A stretch of 64,000 nucleotides of DNA, from positions 124,001 through 188,000 of the forward strand of contig NZ_FZPH01000014.1 of the NCBI RefSeq assembly GCF_900188485.1, read 5' to 3'. This DNA is from Asanoa hainanensis (GTDB lineage: Bacteria; Actinomycetota; Actinomycetes; Mycobacteriales; Micromonosporaceae). The position numbers were made by a program, and so were the translations under genes. Every line of letters begins with the position of its first letter. Position 1 is the stretch's first letter. The notes beneath the pieces were generated by a model, which worked only from the letters and a program-made list of their open reading frames with translations, was not told the origin of the DNA and did not search any database. Positions 26,383 to 35,161 of this stretch are shown here, piece after piece.

Positions 26383-27027
26383 GTGCCCCTCATGTTCCTC
26401 GACCTGGACAACACCGTTCTGGACCGGACCGGCGCCTTCCGCGGCTGGGCCGAACGCTTCCTGGACGGGATCGGGGCCCCGTCACCTGACCTCGACTGGC
26501 TGATGTCGGTCGACGCCGACGGGCTGACCGACCGGTGGGACGTCGCCGACGCGATCCGCGACCGCTACCGGCTGACCACCTCGTCGGTGGACCTGGTCGA
26601 CGAGATGCGCGAGGGCGTGGTCGCCAACAGCCGGCTCGACCCGTTGGTCGCGTGCGCGCTGCGGATCGCCGACGACGCCGGCTGGGTGCCGGTGGTCGTG
26701 ACCAACGGCGCCACCCGACAGGAAGACACCACAATCCGGCGTACGGGCCTCGACCGCTACGTGGCCGACTGGGTGATCTCCGAGGAGGTCGGGGTCAGCA
26801 AACCCAACCCCAGGATCTTCACCCTGGCGGCGGAACGGGTACGCATGCGGCTCAGCGGAGCCTGGGTGGTCGGCGACAGCCCGGAGACCGACATCGGCGC
26901 CGCCGCCGAGATGGGCCTGCCCAGCGTCTGGCTGCACCGCGGCCGCCGCTGGATGGAGTCGCGCTTCGAGCCGACCGCCACGGCCGGCGGGTTCCTGCCA
27001 GCGATGGCCGCCGTCCTCGCCGGATAA
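26383..27027 (+). CDS. HAD-superfamily hydrolase
   Basis: The 214-residue protein has motif I DLDNTVLD (residues 5-12) with the nucleophile Asp, motif II VVTNGAT, motif III Lys in VSKPNPRIF and motif IV GDSPETDI. A helical cap of class I type lies between motifs I and II. These are phosphatases of small metabolites. GTG 26383 or ATG 26392 could be the start; both precede motif I directly. Confidence 0.9.
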   Translation: MPLMFLDLDNTVLDRTGAFRGWAERFLDGIGAPSPDLDWLMSVDADGLTDRWDVADAIRDRYRLTTSSVDLVDEMREGVVANSRLDPLVACALRIADDAGWVPVVVTNGATRQEDTTIRRTGLDRYVADWVISEEVGVSKPNPRIFTLAAERVRMRLSGAWVVGDSPETDIGAAAEMGLPSVWLHRGRRWMESRFEPTATAGGFLPAMAAVLAG

Positions 27028-27037
27028 TTCACTTGCG

Positions 27038-27058
27038 CTCCCGGCGTGGTGCCGGGAG
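27038..27058 (+). terminator. hairpin terminator after HAD gene
   Basis: CTCCCGGC and GCCGGGAG form a perfect 8-bp stem with a 5-base loop, 10 bp after the HAD stop codon. Confidence 0.65.
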
Positions 27059-27206
27059 ACTCGCGATCTAGTTGGACCAGGAACCAGACCTGGCCGCGCC
27101 GTGACGTGCGCTGCCCGGTCGTCGAGTCGGAAGGGGTGAGTTCTGTGGCTGTCGTTGTCGCGAACTTTTCGCTGCCCTCTTCCTTCTTGACTCAGGAGTT
27201 CCTCCG

Positions 27207-28136
27207 TTGCGTGAGCACGAGTTCGAGCCGGCCCCTCGCGGCCGTTCTGGCAAACGTCGTTTCGACGACGACGATCCGCAGTTCCTGAAGCGCGCGCGTC
27301 ACCAGACGCCCGTCGCCTTCGACACCAACGCCGACACCGACACCCCTTCGACTGGCGACGCCTGGTCGACATGGGACGACGCCGTGCACGGCCCGCTGCC
27401 CCGCCCCTCGTGGGTAGTTACGGACCTGGCCGCTGTCGACGTCGAACTAGGCATTCTCAAGACCGGCAAGGAAGCCGACGTCTTCCTGGTCCGGCGCGGT
27501 ATCCCGGACACCGACCGCAGCTGCCTGCTCGCGGCCAAGCGCTACCGGGAGCCGGAACACCGGATGTTCCACCGCGACGCCGGCTACCTCGAAGGGCGCC
27601 GGATGCGGCGCTCCCGGGAGAACCGCGCGATGGCCGGCCGCACGGCGTTCGGCCGGCAGCTGATCGCGGGCCAGTGGGCGGCGGCGGAGTTCGACGCGCT
27701 GTCCCGTCTCTGGGAGGTCGCCACGTCGTACGGCGCGATCTCCGTCCCGTACCCGATCCAGCTCCGCGGCACCGAGCTGATGCTGGAGTTCATCGGCGAC
27801 GCCGAGGAGGGATTGGCCGCGCCGCGCCTGGCGCAGCTACGCCCGTCACCGGTCGAGACGAAGGCGCTCTGGGACCAGCTGATGGACGCGCTGACGGTGC
27901 TGGCCCGCGCGGGCCTGGCACACGGCGACCTGTCGCCGTACAACCTGCTGGTCCATGCCGACCGCCTCGTGGTGATCGATCTGCCCCAGGTGGTCGACGT
28001 GGTCGCGAACCCGAACGGGCCGGCCCTGCTGGCCCGCGACGTCAAGAACGTCACGACCTGGTTCGCGGCGCGCGGCCTGGTACACGACCCGAACGAGGTC
28101 ACCCGCCGCCTGCTCGACGAGGCCGGCGTCCGTTGA
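27207..28136 (+). CDS. RIO1-like serine protein kinase
   Basis: The 309-residue protein has a disordered, acidic/basic N-terminus (1-70) followed by a RIO kinase domain: nucleotide loop KTGKEADVFLV (about residues 86-96), Lys in AAKRYR, catalytic HGDLSPYNLLV (about 234-244) and metal-binding VIDLPQ. RIO proteins act in ribosome maturation in archaea and eukaryotes; bacterial roles are poorly known. The TTG start at 27207 has CAGGAG upstream; in-frame alternatives are lacking. A strong hairpin follows the stop. Confidence 0.87.
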   Translation: MREHEFEPAPRGRSGKRRFDDDDPQFLKRARHQTPVAFDTNADTDTPSTGDAWSTWDDAVHGPLPRPSWVVTDLAAVDVELGILKTGKEADVFLVRRGIPDTDRSCLLAAKRYREPEHRMFHRDAGYLEGRRMRRSRENRAMAGRTAFGRQLIAGQWAAAEFDALSRLWEVATSYGAISVPYPIQLRGTELMLEFIGDAEEGLAAPRLAQLRPSPVETKALWDQLMDALTVLARAGLAHGDLSPYNLLVHADRLVVIDLPQVVDVVANPNGPALLARDVKNVTTWFAARGLVHDPNEVTRRLLDEAGVR

Positions 28137-28151
28137 CCCCCGATGGTGGCC

Positions 28152-28183
28152 GGGCCGCTTCCCGCACGCCGGGGAAGCGGCCC
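28152..28183 (+). terminator. hairpin terminator after RIO kinase gene
   Basis: GGGCCGCTTCCC and GGGAAGCGGCCC form a perfect 12-bp stem with an 8-base loop, 15 bp after the stop codon. Confidence 0.75.
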
Positions 28184-28257
28184 GCCCCGCGCCCACCCCG
28201 ATCGGGTCGCCAAGAACCGACGGAGCCCGCCCGACGCCGCTCTGAAAGGCCGCACCG

Positions 28258-28995
28258 GTGAACCGCGAGAAGGCTTCCCAGATCGCCCATGCCCACCACC
28301 CGATCAAGGCGCCGCTCGACGACGGGTCGGTGCGCCGGCTTTTGGGGCACGCCCTGCCGCGCGGGGACGAGCGGGTGCTCGACCTCGGGTGCGGCACCGG
28401 CGAGTGGCTCCTGCGTGCCCTCGAAGCCGGGCCCGGCGTACGCGCGGATGGTGTCGACATCTCGGCCGACGCTCTCGACCATGCCCGGCGGGCCGCGACC
28501 GACCGTGGCGTCCAGGAACGGCTCGACGTCCATCTCGGCAAGGCGGAGGACTTCGCCCCCGGGCGGACGTTCGACGTCGTGCTCAGCGTCGGCGCCGCGC
28601 ACGCGTTCGGTGGTCTGCTGCCGACGCTCGCGGCGGCGCGTGCTCACCTGGCACCCGGTGGTCGCGTCGTGATCGGCGACGGGTTCTGGGATCGCCCGCC
28701 CTCCCCGGAGGCTGTGGAGATGCTCGGTGACTTCGCCGACCTGGCGACCACGATGGACCTCGTCGCCGAAGCCGGCTGGACACCCGTCCATGGGCACGTC
28801 AGCAGCCGCGGCGAACTCGACGACTACGAATGGGCCTGCTGGGGCACGCTGGCCGACTGGGCGCTGGACCATCCGGACGACCCCGACAGCGCCGACGCGC
28901 TCGCCCTGGCGGGCATCCGTCGAACCGAATGGCTGCGGACCTACCGTGACACGTGGGGATTCCTGACTCTGGTCCTTCGGCGGACGGTCGACTGA
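28258..28995 (+). CDS. class I SAM-dependent methyltransferase
   Basis: The 245-residue protein has motif I VLDLGCGTGEWLL (residues 40-52), DGVDIS after strand 2, FDVVLSVGAAHAF and the motif III-like LAPGGRVVIGDGFW. It is a UbiE/Methyltransf_25 type enzyme with a C-terminal helical region containing several Trp. The acceptor is unknown. GTG 28258 was chosen as the first start after the upstream terminator. It stands alone between the RIO kinase and the cyclase gene. Confidence 0.87.
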   Translation: MNREKASQIAHAHHPIKAPLDDGSVRRLLGHALPRGDERVLDLGCGTGEWLLRALEAGPGVRADGVDISADALDHARRAATDRGVQERLDVHLGKAEDFAPGRTFDVVLSVGAAHAFGGLLPTLAAARAHLAPGGRVVIGDGFWDRPPSPEAVEMLGDFADLATTMDLVAEAGWTPVHGHVSSRGELDDYEWACWGTLADWALDHPDDPDSADALALAGIRRTEWLRTYRDTWGFLTLVLRRTVD

Positions 28996-29053
28996 CGGCG
29001 CGTGGTGGCAGGATGTCGCCCAGGACCGGAACGATCATCTAAGGACGTGTGTC

Positions 29054-29827
29054 ATGACATCTGTCGTAGATCTGGTCGCCGCACTGGGATCCGGCTCGAT
29101 CCGGGTCGTCGACCTCACCAACCCGTTGTCGTCGAGCACGCCGACGTTGCGCCTGCCGGAGCCGTTCGCGAACCTGGTCGACTTCAGTCTCGAGCAGGTC
29201 AGCGCGTACGACACCCCGGGGCCGTTCTGGAAGCACCACAACATCCGGACTGGTGAGCACATCGGTACGCACCTCGACGCGCCCGTGCACTGGATCAGTG
29301 GCCGGGAGGGGCACGACGTCTCGCAGATCCCGCCCGCGCGGCTCGTCGGTCCGGCGGCCGTCATGGACTTCACCGCCGAGGCGTCGGCCGACCCCGACTT
29401 CCTGCTCGAGGTGCACCACATCGAGGCGTGGATCGCCGAGCACGGCGAGCTCGCCCCCGGCACGTGGCTGCTCTACCGGACCGGCTGGGATCGCTACGCG
29501 CACTCCCAGGAGCAGTTCATCAACGCCGACGAGAACGGCTCGCACACGCCCGGCATCACGGCGGCCTGCGCCGAGTGGCTCGCGAAGACGCCCATCTCGG
29601 GGTTCGGTGTCGAGACGGTCGGCATCGACGCGGGCAACGCGGGCGGGCTCGAACCGCCGTTCCCGGCGCACTTCCACCTGTTGGGCAACGACAAGTACGG
29701 CATCACCTCGCTGCAGAACCTCGCGCAGCTTCCGCCGACCGGCGCGCTGATCGTCGTCGCCCCGCTGCCCATCGTCGGCGGCACCGGCAGCCCGACCCGC
29801 GTGCTGGCGCTCGTGGACGGCCAGTAG
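29054..29827 (+). CDS. cyclase / kynurenine formamidase-like metal hydrolase
   Basis: The 257-residue protein carries the cyclase-family motif HIGTHLDAPVHW (about residues 71-82), whose His/Asp ligands bind divalent metal, and GVETVGIDAGNAG later. Family members include kynurenine formamidase, isatin hydrolase and polyketide-cyclase-like enzymes. The start ATG has AAGGA upstream. Its stop TAG overlaps the GTG of the TPP-dependent enzyme by one base, so the two form a bicistron and probably act on consecutive metabolites. Confidence 0.88.
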   Translation: MTSVVDLVAALGSGSIRVVDLTNPLSSSTPTLRLPEPFANLVDFSLEQVSAYDTPGPFWKHHNIRTGEHIGTHLDAPVHWISGREGHDVSQIPPARLVGPAAVMDFTAEASADPDFLLEVHHIEAWIAEHGELAPGTWLLYRTGWDRYAHSQEQFINADENGSHTPGITAACAEWLAKTPISGFGVETVGIDAGNAGGLEPPFPAHFHLLGNDKYGITSLQNLAQLPPTGALIVVAPLPIVGGTGSPTRVLALVDGQ

Positions 29828-31452
29828 TGCCCACCGTCGCCGACGTGGTCGGCCGCACGCTGGCCACGCTCGGCGTCGGGCACTGCTTCGGCGTGGTCGG
29901 CAGCGGCAACTTCCACGTGACGAATGCCTTGCGGGCCAACGGTGTCCCGTTCACGGCCACCCGGCACGAGGGCGGCGCGGCGACGATGGCCGACGCGTAC
30001 GCCCGGATGTCCGGTCAGGTCGCGCTCCTGTCCGTGCACCAGGGTTGCGGGCTGACCAACGCGGCCACGGGCATTTGTGAGGCGGCGAAGAGCCGCACGC
30101 CGCTGGTGGTGCTGGCCGCGGAGGCCGGCGGCGCCACGTCGAACTTCGCCATGGACCAGATGGGGTACGCCCGGAGCCTCGGCGCCGTCGCCGCGCGTGT
30201 CCATAGTGGTGAGTCGGCGGTGGAGGACACGGTCCTGGCGTGGCGGACGGCGCGAGACGAGCGGCGGACGGTGGTGCTGAACCTGCCGTTGTCGGTGCAG
30301 TCCCTCCCGGCGTCCGCGGTCGAGGTCGGGCCGGATCCACGTCCAGCGCCCGTTGCTCCGTCTTTGGCGGACGTGGCCGCGCTGGCCGCTTTGTTCCGGC
30401 AGGCCCGGCGGCCCGTCATCGTGGCCGGCCGGGGTGCCCGCGAGGCCGGACCGGCGCTGCGGCGGCTCGGAGCGGCCACCGGCTCGCTGCTGGCCACCTC
30501 GGCGGTGGCGAACGGGCTGTTCCACGACGACCCGTACGCCCTCGGCATCTCCGGCGGTTTCGCCTCTCCCACGGTGGCCCGGCTGATCTCGGAGGCCGAC
30601 CTGATCGTCGGGTTCGGGTGCGCGCTCAACATGTGGACGATGCGGCACGGTCGCCTGATCGGGGCCGACGCGAAGGTGGTGCAGGTCGACGTCGACGCGG
30701 CCGCGCTCGGCACGCACCGGCCGATCGACCTGGGCGTGGTCGGCGACAGCGGCGCCACGGCCGCGGCGGTGCTGGAGTCGTTCGGGGACGCCACGCCCGG
30801 TTACCGTCTTTCGTCGGTGGCCGACGACATCGCCTCCCGCGGCCGATGGAACGACGAGCCGACCGACGACCTGTCGACCGGCGACCGCATCGACCCGCGG
30901 GTGCTGAGCCGGTCGCTGGACACGATGCTCCCGGCCGCCCGCGTCGTCTCGATCGACTCGGGGAACTTCATGGGCTACCCGAGCGCGTACCTCGGCGTGC
31001 CCGACGAGTTCGGTTTCTGTTTCACGCAGGCCTTCCAGTCGATCGGGCTGGGCTTGGCCACGGCGATCGGCGCCGCCCTGGCCCGCCCCGACCGGCTCCC
31101 GGTCCTCGCGGCCGGCGACGGCGGCTTCCTGATGTCGGTCGCGGAGCTGGAGACCGCGGTGCGCCTGGGCATCCCGCTGCTGTGCGTGGTCTACAACGAC
31201 GCGGCCTACGGTGCCGAGGTGCACCACTTCGGCTCGGACACCGACCTCGGCACGGTGACCTTCCCGGACACGGACATAGCGGCGCTGGCGACCGGCTTCG
31301 GAGCGCGGGGCCTGACCGTCCGGAGCGCCGCCGACCTGAGCGGCGTCACCGACTGGCTCGAATCGGCACCGACGGGCCCGCTCGTGGTCGACGCCAAAAT
31401 CGTGTCGGACGGCGGCTCGTGGTGGCTCGCGGAGGCCTTCAAGGGCCATTGA
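29827..31452 (+). CDS. thiamine pyrophosphate-dependent enzyme (acetolactate synthase-like)
   Basis: The 541-residue protein has the three-domain TPP fold. The PYR domain contains TRHEGGAATMADAYAR with catalytic Glu (about residue 47), the central domain has RRPVIVAGRGAR (about 193-204), and the PP domain has GDGGFLMSVAELETAVRLG ending in the NDAAYG Asn ligand. It belongs to the acetolactate synthase/benzoylformate decarboxylase superfamily; the substrate is not assigned. Co-translation with the cyclase suggests an amide or lactone hydrolysis product as substrate, which is inference. Confidence 0.9.
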   Translation: MPTVADVVGRTLATLGVGHCFGVVGSGNFHVTNALRANGVPFTATRHEGGAATMADAYARMSGQVALLSVHQGCGLTNAATGICEAAKSRTPLVVLAAEAGGATSNFAMDQMGYARSLGAVAARVHSGESAVEDTVLAWRTARDERRTVVLNLPLSVQSLPASAVEVGPDPRPAPVAPSLADVAALAALFRQARRPVIVAGRGAREAGPALRRLGAATGSLLATSAVANGLFHDDPYALGISGGFASPTVARLISEADLIVGFGCALNMWTMRHGRLIGADAKVVQVDVDAAALGTHRPIDLGVVGDSGATAAAVLESFGDATPGYRLSSVADDIASRGRWNDEPTDDLSTGDRIDPRVLSRSLDTMLPAARVVSIDSGNFMGYPSAYLGVPDEFGFCFTQAFQSIGLGLATAIGAALARPDRLPVLAAGDGGFLMSVAELETAVRLGIPLLCVVYNDAAYGAEVHHFGSDTDLGTVTFPDTDIAALATGFGARGLTVRSAADLSGVTDWLESAPTGPLVVDAKIVSDGGSWWLAEAFKGH

Positions 31453-31546
31453 CGGCCTGCTCTCCTACGGCCGGTTGTTGACCTGGCGAGCTTCACTGGA
31501 GTCCGACGGACAGGACCGTCGACGGGTCGGCCTCGCGGGAGTGACG

Positions 31547-32125
31547 ATGCAGGAGTTCGCTGCCTTGATCGGTGTCGTCGTAGGTGGCCTGTTGACCTTT
31601 ACTTTGACGAACCTCGGTGAACGCGCGCGCTGGCGTCGAGATCAACGAGTTCGTTGGGACGCGGCGCGGCTGCAGTCGTACACGGAGTACTGCAACGCGG
31701 TGAAGCGGATGGTGCACATCTCCACCGGCATGGCCAAGACACGAGGTCTGCAGCATTCATCTGATGCGGTGCCGCTCGCCCGCGGGCGGGTCGAGCTCGC
31801 GGCAGCGGCCGGTGAGCGGACCGCCCGCTGGGAGTCCGTGCTGCTCCTGGGGACCCCGGCCACCATCGACGCGGCCCGGGCATGGCATCAAAGCGTGTGG
31901 CAGCTCGAGTTCTATGCGCGCGGCGTTCTCACCGGCCAGGAGGGATGGGCGGCCGCGCTCGCCGAATACGAACGAGAGCGCGCGGTGTTCTATCGCCACG
32001 CTCGAAAAGATCTCGGCCTCGAAGGTGACGCGTCCACATCATCTTGGCCGCCGGCGTGGTACGAGCGCCTCGATGCGGCACAGCAGCTGGCAGTGCGGTC
32101 GTCGACGGACGCGAACGAGAAATAG
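31547..32125 (+). CDS. membrane-anchored protein of unknown function
   Basis: The 192-residue protein has one N-terminal transmembrane helix (about residues 3-24: LIGVVVGGLLTFTLTNL) followed by a basic helical region and an alpha-helical cytoplasmic part. Stand-alone proteins of this shape are common in actinomycetes without assigned roles. ATG 31547 has GGGAG at 5 bp; the frame is open to 31475 but lacks such a site. It ends 13 bp before a convergent TPR gene. Confidence 0.7.
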   Translation: MQEFAALIGVVVGGLLTFTLTNLGERARWRRDQRVRWDAARLQSYTEYCNAVKRMVHISTGMAKTRGLQHSSDAVPLARGRVELAAAAGERTARWESVLLLGTPATIDAARAWHQSVWQLEFYARGVLTGQEGWAAALAEYERERAVFYRHARKDLGLEGDASTSSWPPAWYERLDAAQQLAVRSSTDANEK

Positions 32126-32138
32126 CGCTGCGGCGCTC

Positions 32139-33053
32139 CTAGGTGCGGTTGGCGTAGCCGAGGAGGGTCTGGCGGTAGTCGTCGGGCACCTGTGGGGCCA
32201 ACTCGGTGAACGCTTCCAGATCGGCGGCCGATCCCGTCGAGCGGGCCCGGTACGCGGCGGCGGCCGCGCGCATCGTGACGTCGTCCGGTTCCAACTCCTC
32301 GCCGCGCGTGGCCAGGGCGGCGGCCTCGGCGAAGTCGCCCTCCTCGGCCGCCAGGTCGGCGAGGTCGAGGTGCAGCGACCAGTTGGTCGGATCGAGGGCC
32401 AGGGCACGCCGGAACGCGGCCGCGGTTTCCGGGCGGTTGCCGAGGTGCCGCCACGTGCCGGCGCGGACGACCTCGGTGAACGCCAACCGCCGCACGGCGT
32501 CGGCCCGGTCGCACAGCGCGAACGAGGCGTCGGTCCGGTCGCAGGCTCGCAGCAGAATGGCCATGCGGGCCATCGCGTCCGGGTCCGGGTCGCGGCCGCA
32601 GACCACGTCGATCGCCGTCAGCCATGGGGTCAGGTTCGCGCGTACCGCGTCGGTCCGTAGGTCCCGGTCGTGGTCCCGGATGCGCATCGTGCCCTCGGCG
32701 AACGCCGCCGCGGACACCGTGCCGAGGAACCGCTCGTCTCCGAACCAGGGTGCGTCCGCCCACGGGATCTCCGGCTGGAAGCCGGTGACCGAGCCCAGCG
32801 ATATCGCCGCTTCGTCCATGTCACCGTCCACGAAGGACAGGTAGGCCCGGGCCACCACGGGTCCGACCGTCGTCGCCGCGGCGACGACCGCCGAGACCTC
32901 GTCGGGCAGCGCTCGCCTGAGGTCCTCCAGCGCCGACCACGGCTCGGCGGTGCATGGGTCGGCGGCCACCGCTCGCACCAGGTAGGTCACCGCGGCCTTG
33001 GGCGAGCCCCCGCAATGAGCCAGCACCTTCGCGATCGCCAGCGTTCCTGTCAT
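32139..33053 (-). CDS. TPR-containing protein
   Basis: The 304-residue protein is all-helical with TPR-like pairs, clearest near the C-terminus: WRHLGNRPETAAAFRRALALDPTNWSLHLDLADLAAEEGDFAEAAALATRGEELEPDD. The N-terminal part has another unit (GGSPKAAVTYLVRAVAADPCTAEPWSAL). No enzymatic domain is present, so it is probably a scaffold. It starts 20 bp after the membrane protein gene on the same strand. Confidence 0.75.
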   Translation of the reverse strand: MTGTLAIAKVLAHCGGSPKAAVTYLVRAVAADPCTAEPWSALEDLRRALPDEVSAVVAAATTVGPVVARAYLSFVDGDMDEAAISLGSVTGFQPEIPWADAPWFGDERFLGTVSAAAFAEGTMRIRDHDRDLRTDAVRANLTPWLTAIDVVCGRDPDPDAMARMAILLRACDRTDASFALCDRADAVRRLAFTEVVRAGTWRHLGNRPETAAAFRRALALDPTNWSLHLDLADLAAEEGDFAEAAALATRGEELEPDDVTMRAAAAAYRARSTGSAADLEAFTELAPQVPDDYRQTLLGYANRT

Positions 33054-33073
33054 CGACACGACCGAGACTGTAG

Positions 33074-33763
33074 CTAAGGCCGCCGTGTGCTCCGGGGGAA
33101 GTGCGCCGCGCCGAGGAACAAGCCGAAGATGACCAGGTTCAGGATCCATCGGGGATCGTCGAGGTGGAGCTGCTCCAGGTGCTGGGCGCGCTCGGCCGCG
33201 GTCAGCGGGGTGGTCGAGTGTTCCGCCGCGGCGAAGTCCAGGCGTCCGGAGGCGAAGACCAGGTAGGTCCAGACGCGATGCAGGAGGTACAGCGCGGACG
33301 CGGCCAGGATGAGGGTTCGGCGGATTCCGGTGCGCCAGCCGAGCACCAGCAGGCCCGGCACGACGAGCAGCTCGGTGGGTACGTTCGCCGCGATCGCGAC
33401 CGGGATGCTGGGCATGAACATGGCCACGAGTGTCTCGCCGGTGAGCGAGGAGCTGTCCATCGCTCCGTTGAGCACCAGCAGGCCGGCGAAACCGCCGAAC
33501 GCGAACAGGGCCATGGCGATTGTCCCGAGCACCACCAGCCCGTCTTCGAGCCGCGCGGCGAGCATGGCGGTGCGGCTGAGCCGGCGGGCCAGGAGGGCGA
33601 TGCCGACGCCCCAGGCGGCGCCGACGAGGAATGCCACGGGTGCGGGCAGGAACTCGGCCAGCGATAGACCCTCGACGACGGTGGTGAAGGTCGCGGCCAA
33701 GGCGATCGGGAGCGGGCCGGCGGCGCGCGCCGGCAGGACGGTGGTGGGTGCGGTGGTCGTCAC
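33074..33763 (-). CDS. polytopic membrane protein of unknown function
   Basis: The 229-residue protein has six to seven hydrophobic segments, an early acidic position VVEGLSLAEFLP and an amphipathic region near residues 180-205 (TAAERAQHLEQLHLDDPRW). No family was recognised. GTG 33763 is the only plausible start. It lies between a LuxR-type regulator gene 64 bp upstream and the TPR gene 20 bp downstream on the same strand, so the three may be co-regulated. Confidence 0.7.
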   Translation of the reverse strand: MTTTAPTTVLPARAAGPLPIALAATFTTVVEGLSLAEFLPAPVAFLVGAAWGVGIALLARRLSRTAMLAARLEDGLVVLGTIAMALFAFGGFAGLLVLNGAMDSSSLTGETLVAMFMPSIPVAIAANVPTELLVVPGLLVLGWRTGIRRTLILAASALYLLHRVWTYLVFASGRLDFAAAEHSTTPLTAAERAQHLEQLHLDDPRWILNLVIFGLFLGAAHFPRSTRRP

Positions 33764-33827
33764 GAGGCGCCACGCTAGGCACCGTCGCGCGGCGCTGGCG
33801 TCTGCCGAATGGCAGGTTTAGTGGGGT

Positions 33828-34352
33828 TTAATCGTCGCCCACCAGCAGCCCGGCCTCCCGCGCGTGGGCGACCGCCTGCAACCGGGTCGAGGCGTCGAGC
33901 TTCTGGAAGATGTGGTTGAGGTGGGCCTTGACGGTCCCGGGCGCCACGAACAGCGCCGCGGCGATCTCGCGGTTGGACCGCCCGGCCGCGAGCTGGGCCA
34001 GCACCTCGCGCTCGCGCGGGCTGAGCGGCTCGACCGGCACCCGAGTGAGGCCGGACGGTGCGACCACGACGGGGACCGGAGCGGGTCGCGTGGCGGGCGT
34101 CGGGAGAGCGGCGGCAGCCGGTGCGCGGCGGAACCCACCGGCGACCGCGACCGCGACGACGAGGACGGCCAGCCCGAACACGAGGATGGCCCACCACTGG
34201 TCGACGCCCCGCTCGATCAGCGCGAACGCCAGCCCGACCACCACCATCATCCAGACGAAACATCCGGCCAGAGCCGCACCCACCACGATCCGGCGACGAA
34301 CCCGGGGGAGCCGCAGGAAGCCGACGAGCGTGGCGATGGCGGGGGCGGACAT
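33828..34352 (-). CDS. membrane-bound LuxR-type transcriptional regulator
   Basis: The 174-residue protein has two transmembrane helices (about residues 22-43 and 52-72), a Pro/Ala/Val-rich linker and a C-terminal LuxR/GerE helix-turn-helix (about 108-165: LSPREREVLAQLAAGRSNREIAAALFVAPGTVKAHLNHIF). There is no receiver domain, so it looks like a one-component membrane-tethered regulator. Likely targets are the downstream membrane protein and TPR genes, by position only. Confidence 0.87.
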   Translation of the reverse strand: MSAPAIATLVGFLRLPRVRRRIVVGAALAGCFVWMMVVVGLAFALIERGVDQWWAILVFGLAVLVVAVAVAGGFRRAPAAAALPTPATRPAPVPVVVAPSGLTRVPVEPLSPREREVLAQLAAGRSNREIAAALFVAPGTVKAHLNHIFQKLDASTRLQAVAHAREAGLLVGDD

Positions 34353-34702
34353 CCCAGCAGCCTAATGCCCGACGGTGCCGGCGTGCCTCGTCGACGGCAG
34401 ATGCGGCCGAGGGATCGCTCGCGTCAGCCGGGTTGCGGCTGCCCGACGAGGCAGACTGGCGCCATTTAGGAATATCATTTACTCGCGAACAGCACTCGTT
34501 TACAGGCTAATGCGGCCACCAACGGGAAACGATCGGCCGATGGTGGGACCAACGGCCCTCTCGTCTACTTGAGCAGGCAACTCCTGTCTTGATTAGCGGC
34601 TGATCCGATCATCAACGCACCTTCTGGAATTCGCGGGAGGTGCTGATTAAGGACGTAGCGATGGCTTTCAACCAGCTCGAAGAAATGCACTGAGGTGATT
34701 CG
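34353..34702. other. 350-bp intergenic region without recognisable gene
   Basis: The central part (about 34460-34640) is distinctly AT-richer than its surroundings, which fits a promoter region for the divergent genes at 34352 and 34703. Short frames next to 34703 encode fewer than 25 residues and are not convincing. No clear hairpin was found. Confidence 0.5.
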
Positions 34703-35161
34703 GTGCCATTCGGGCTCAGCCGGCGGGCGGGATGGCTGGCGCTAGCGGGAGTGTTTCTGCTGACCGGGCTCGCCGTCGCGGGTTGGACCGTGTTTCGAGA
34801 CTCCGAAAAGCCTCCGGCCGCAGCCTCGAACACCGCCACCGGCACGCCCAGCGCCCAACCCCTCGACAGCCCGCGCGCCGCCGCGTTGTCCGAGCAGTTG
34901 ACCTCCGGTGACGAGGCGCGAATTCGCGCGGTGCTGGCCATGCCGTCCGGGCAGGCGCTGGAACCGGCCGCTGCCGAGCAGCTGGCCTCATTGGGCTCGA
35001 TCAGCTTCGACCTCGCCACCTTCACCTATCTCGACGGCCGGACGGCGCAGGTCCAGGGCACGGTGGCAACTCCACCCGCCGCCACGAGCCCGCGCTGGAC
35101 CTTCACGCTGCTGCACGTCGGCGACGAGTGGAAGCTGGTGGACGGGAGGCCGAACGCATGA
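34703..35161 (+). CDS. membrane-anchored extracytoplasmic protein of unknown function
   Basis: The 152-residue protein has an N-terminal transmembrane anchor (about residues 8-29) after a short basic segment, an Ala/Pro/Thr linker and a small C-terminal domain ending SPRWTFTLLHVGDEWKLVDGRPNA, typical of DUF4878-like NTF2-fold stalk domains. GTG 34703 has GAGGTG 9 bp upstream. Its stop overlaps the secreted hydrolase start (ATGA), so the two are made together and may interact outside the cell. Confidence 0.75.
   Translation: MPFGLSRRAGWLALAGVFLLTGLAVAGWTVFRDSEKPPAAASNTATGTPSAQPLDSPRAAALSEQLTSGDEARIRAVLAMPSGQALEPAAAEQLASLGSISFDLATFTYLDGRTAQVQGTVATPPAATSPRWTFTLLHVGDEWKLVDGRPNA

Noticed and set aside
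34612-35025. 137-residue minus-strand open frame antisense to the anchored protein gene
   Set aside because: Codon bias follows the plus-strand gene, which has a coupled downstream partner.
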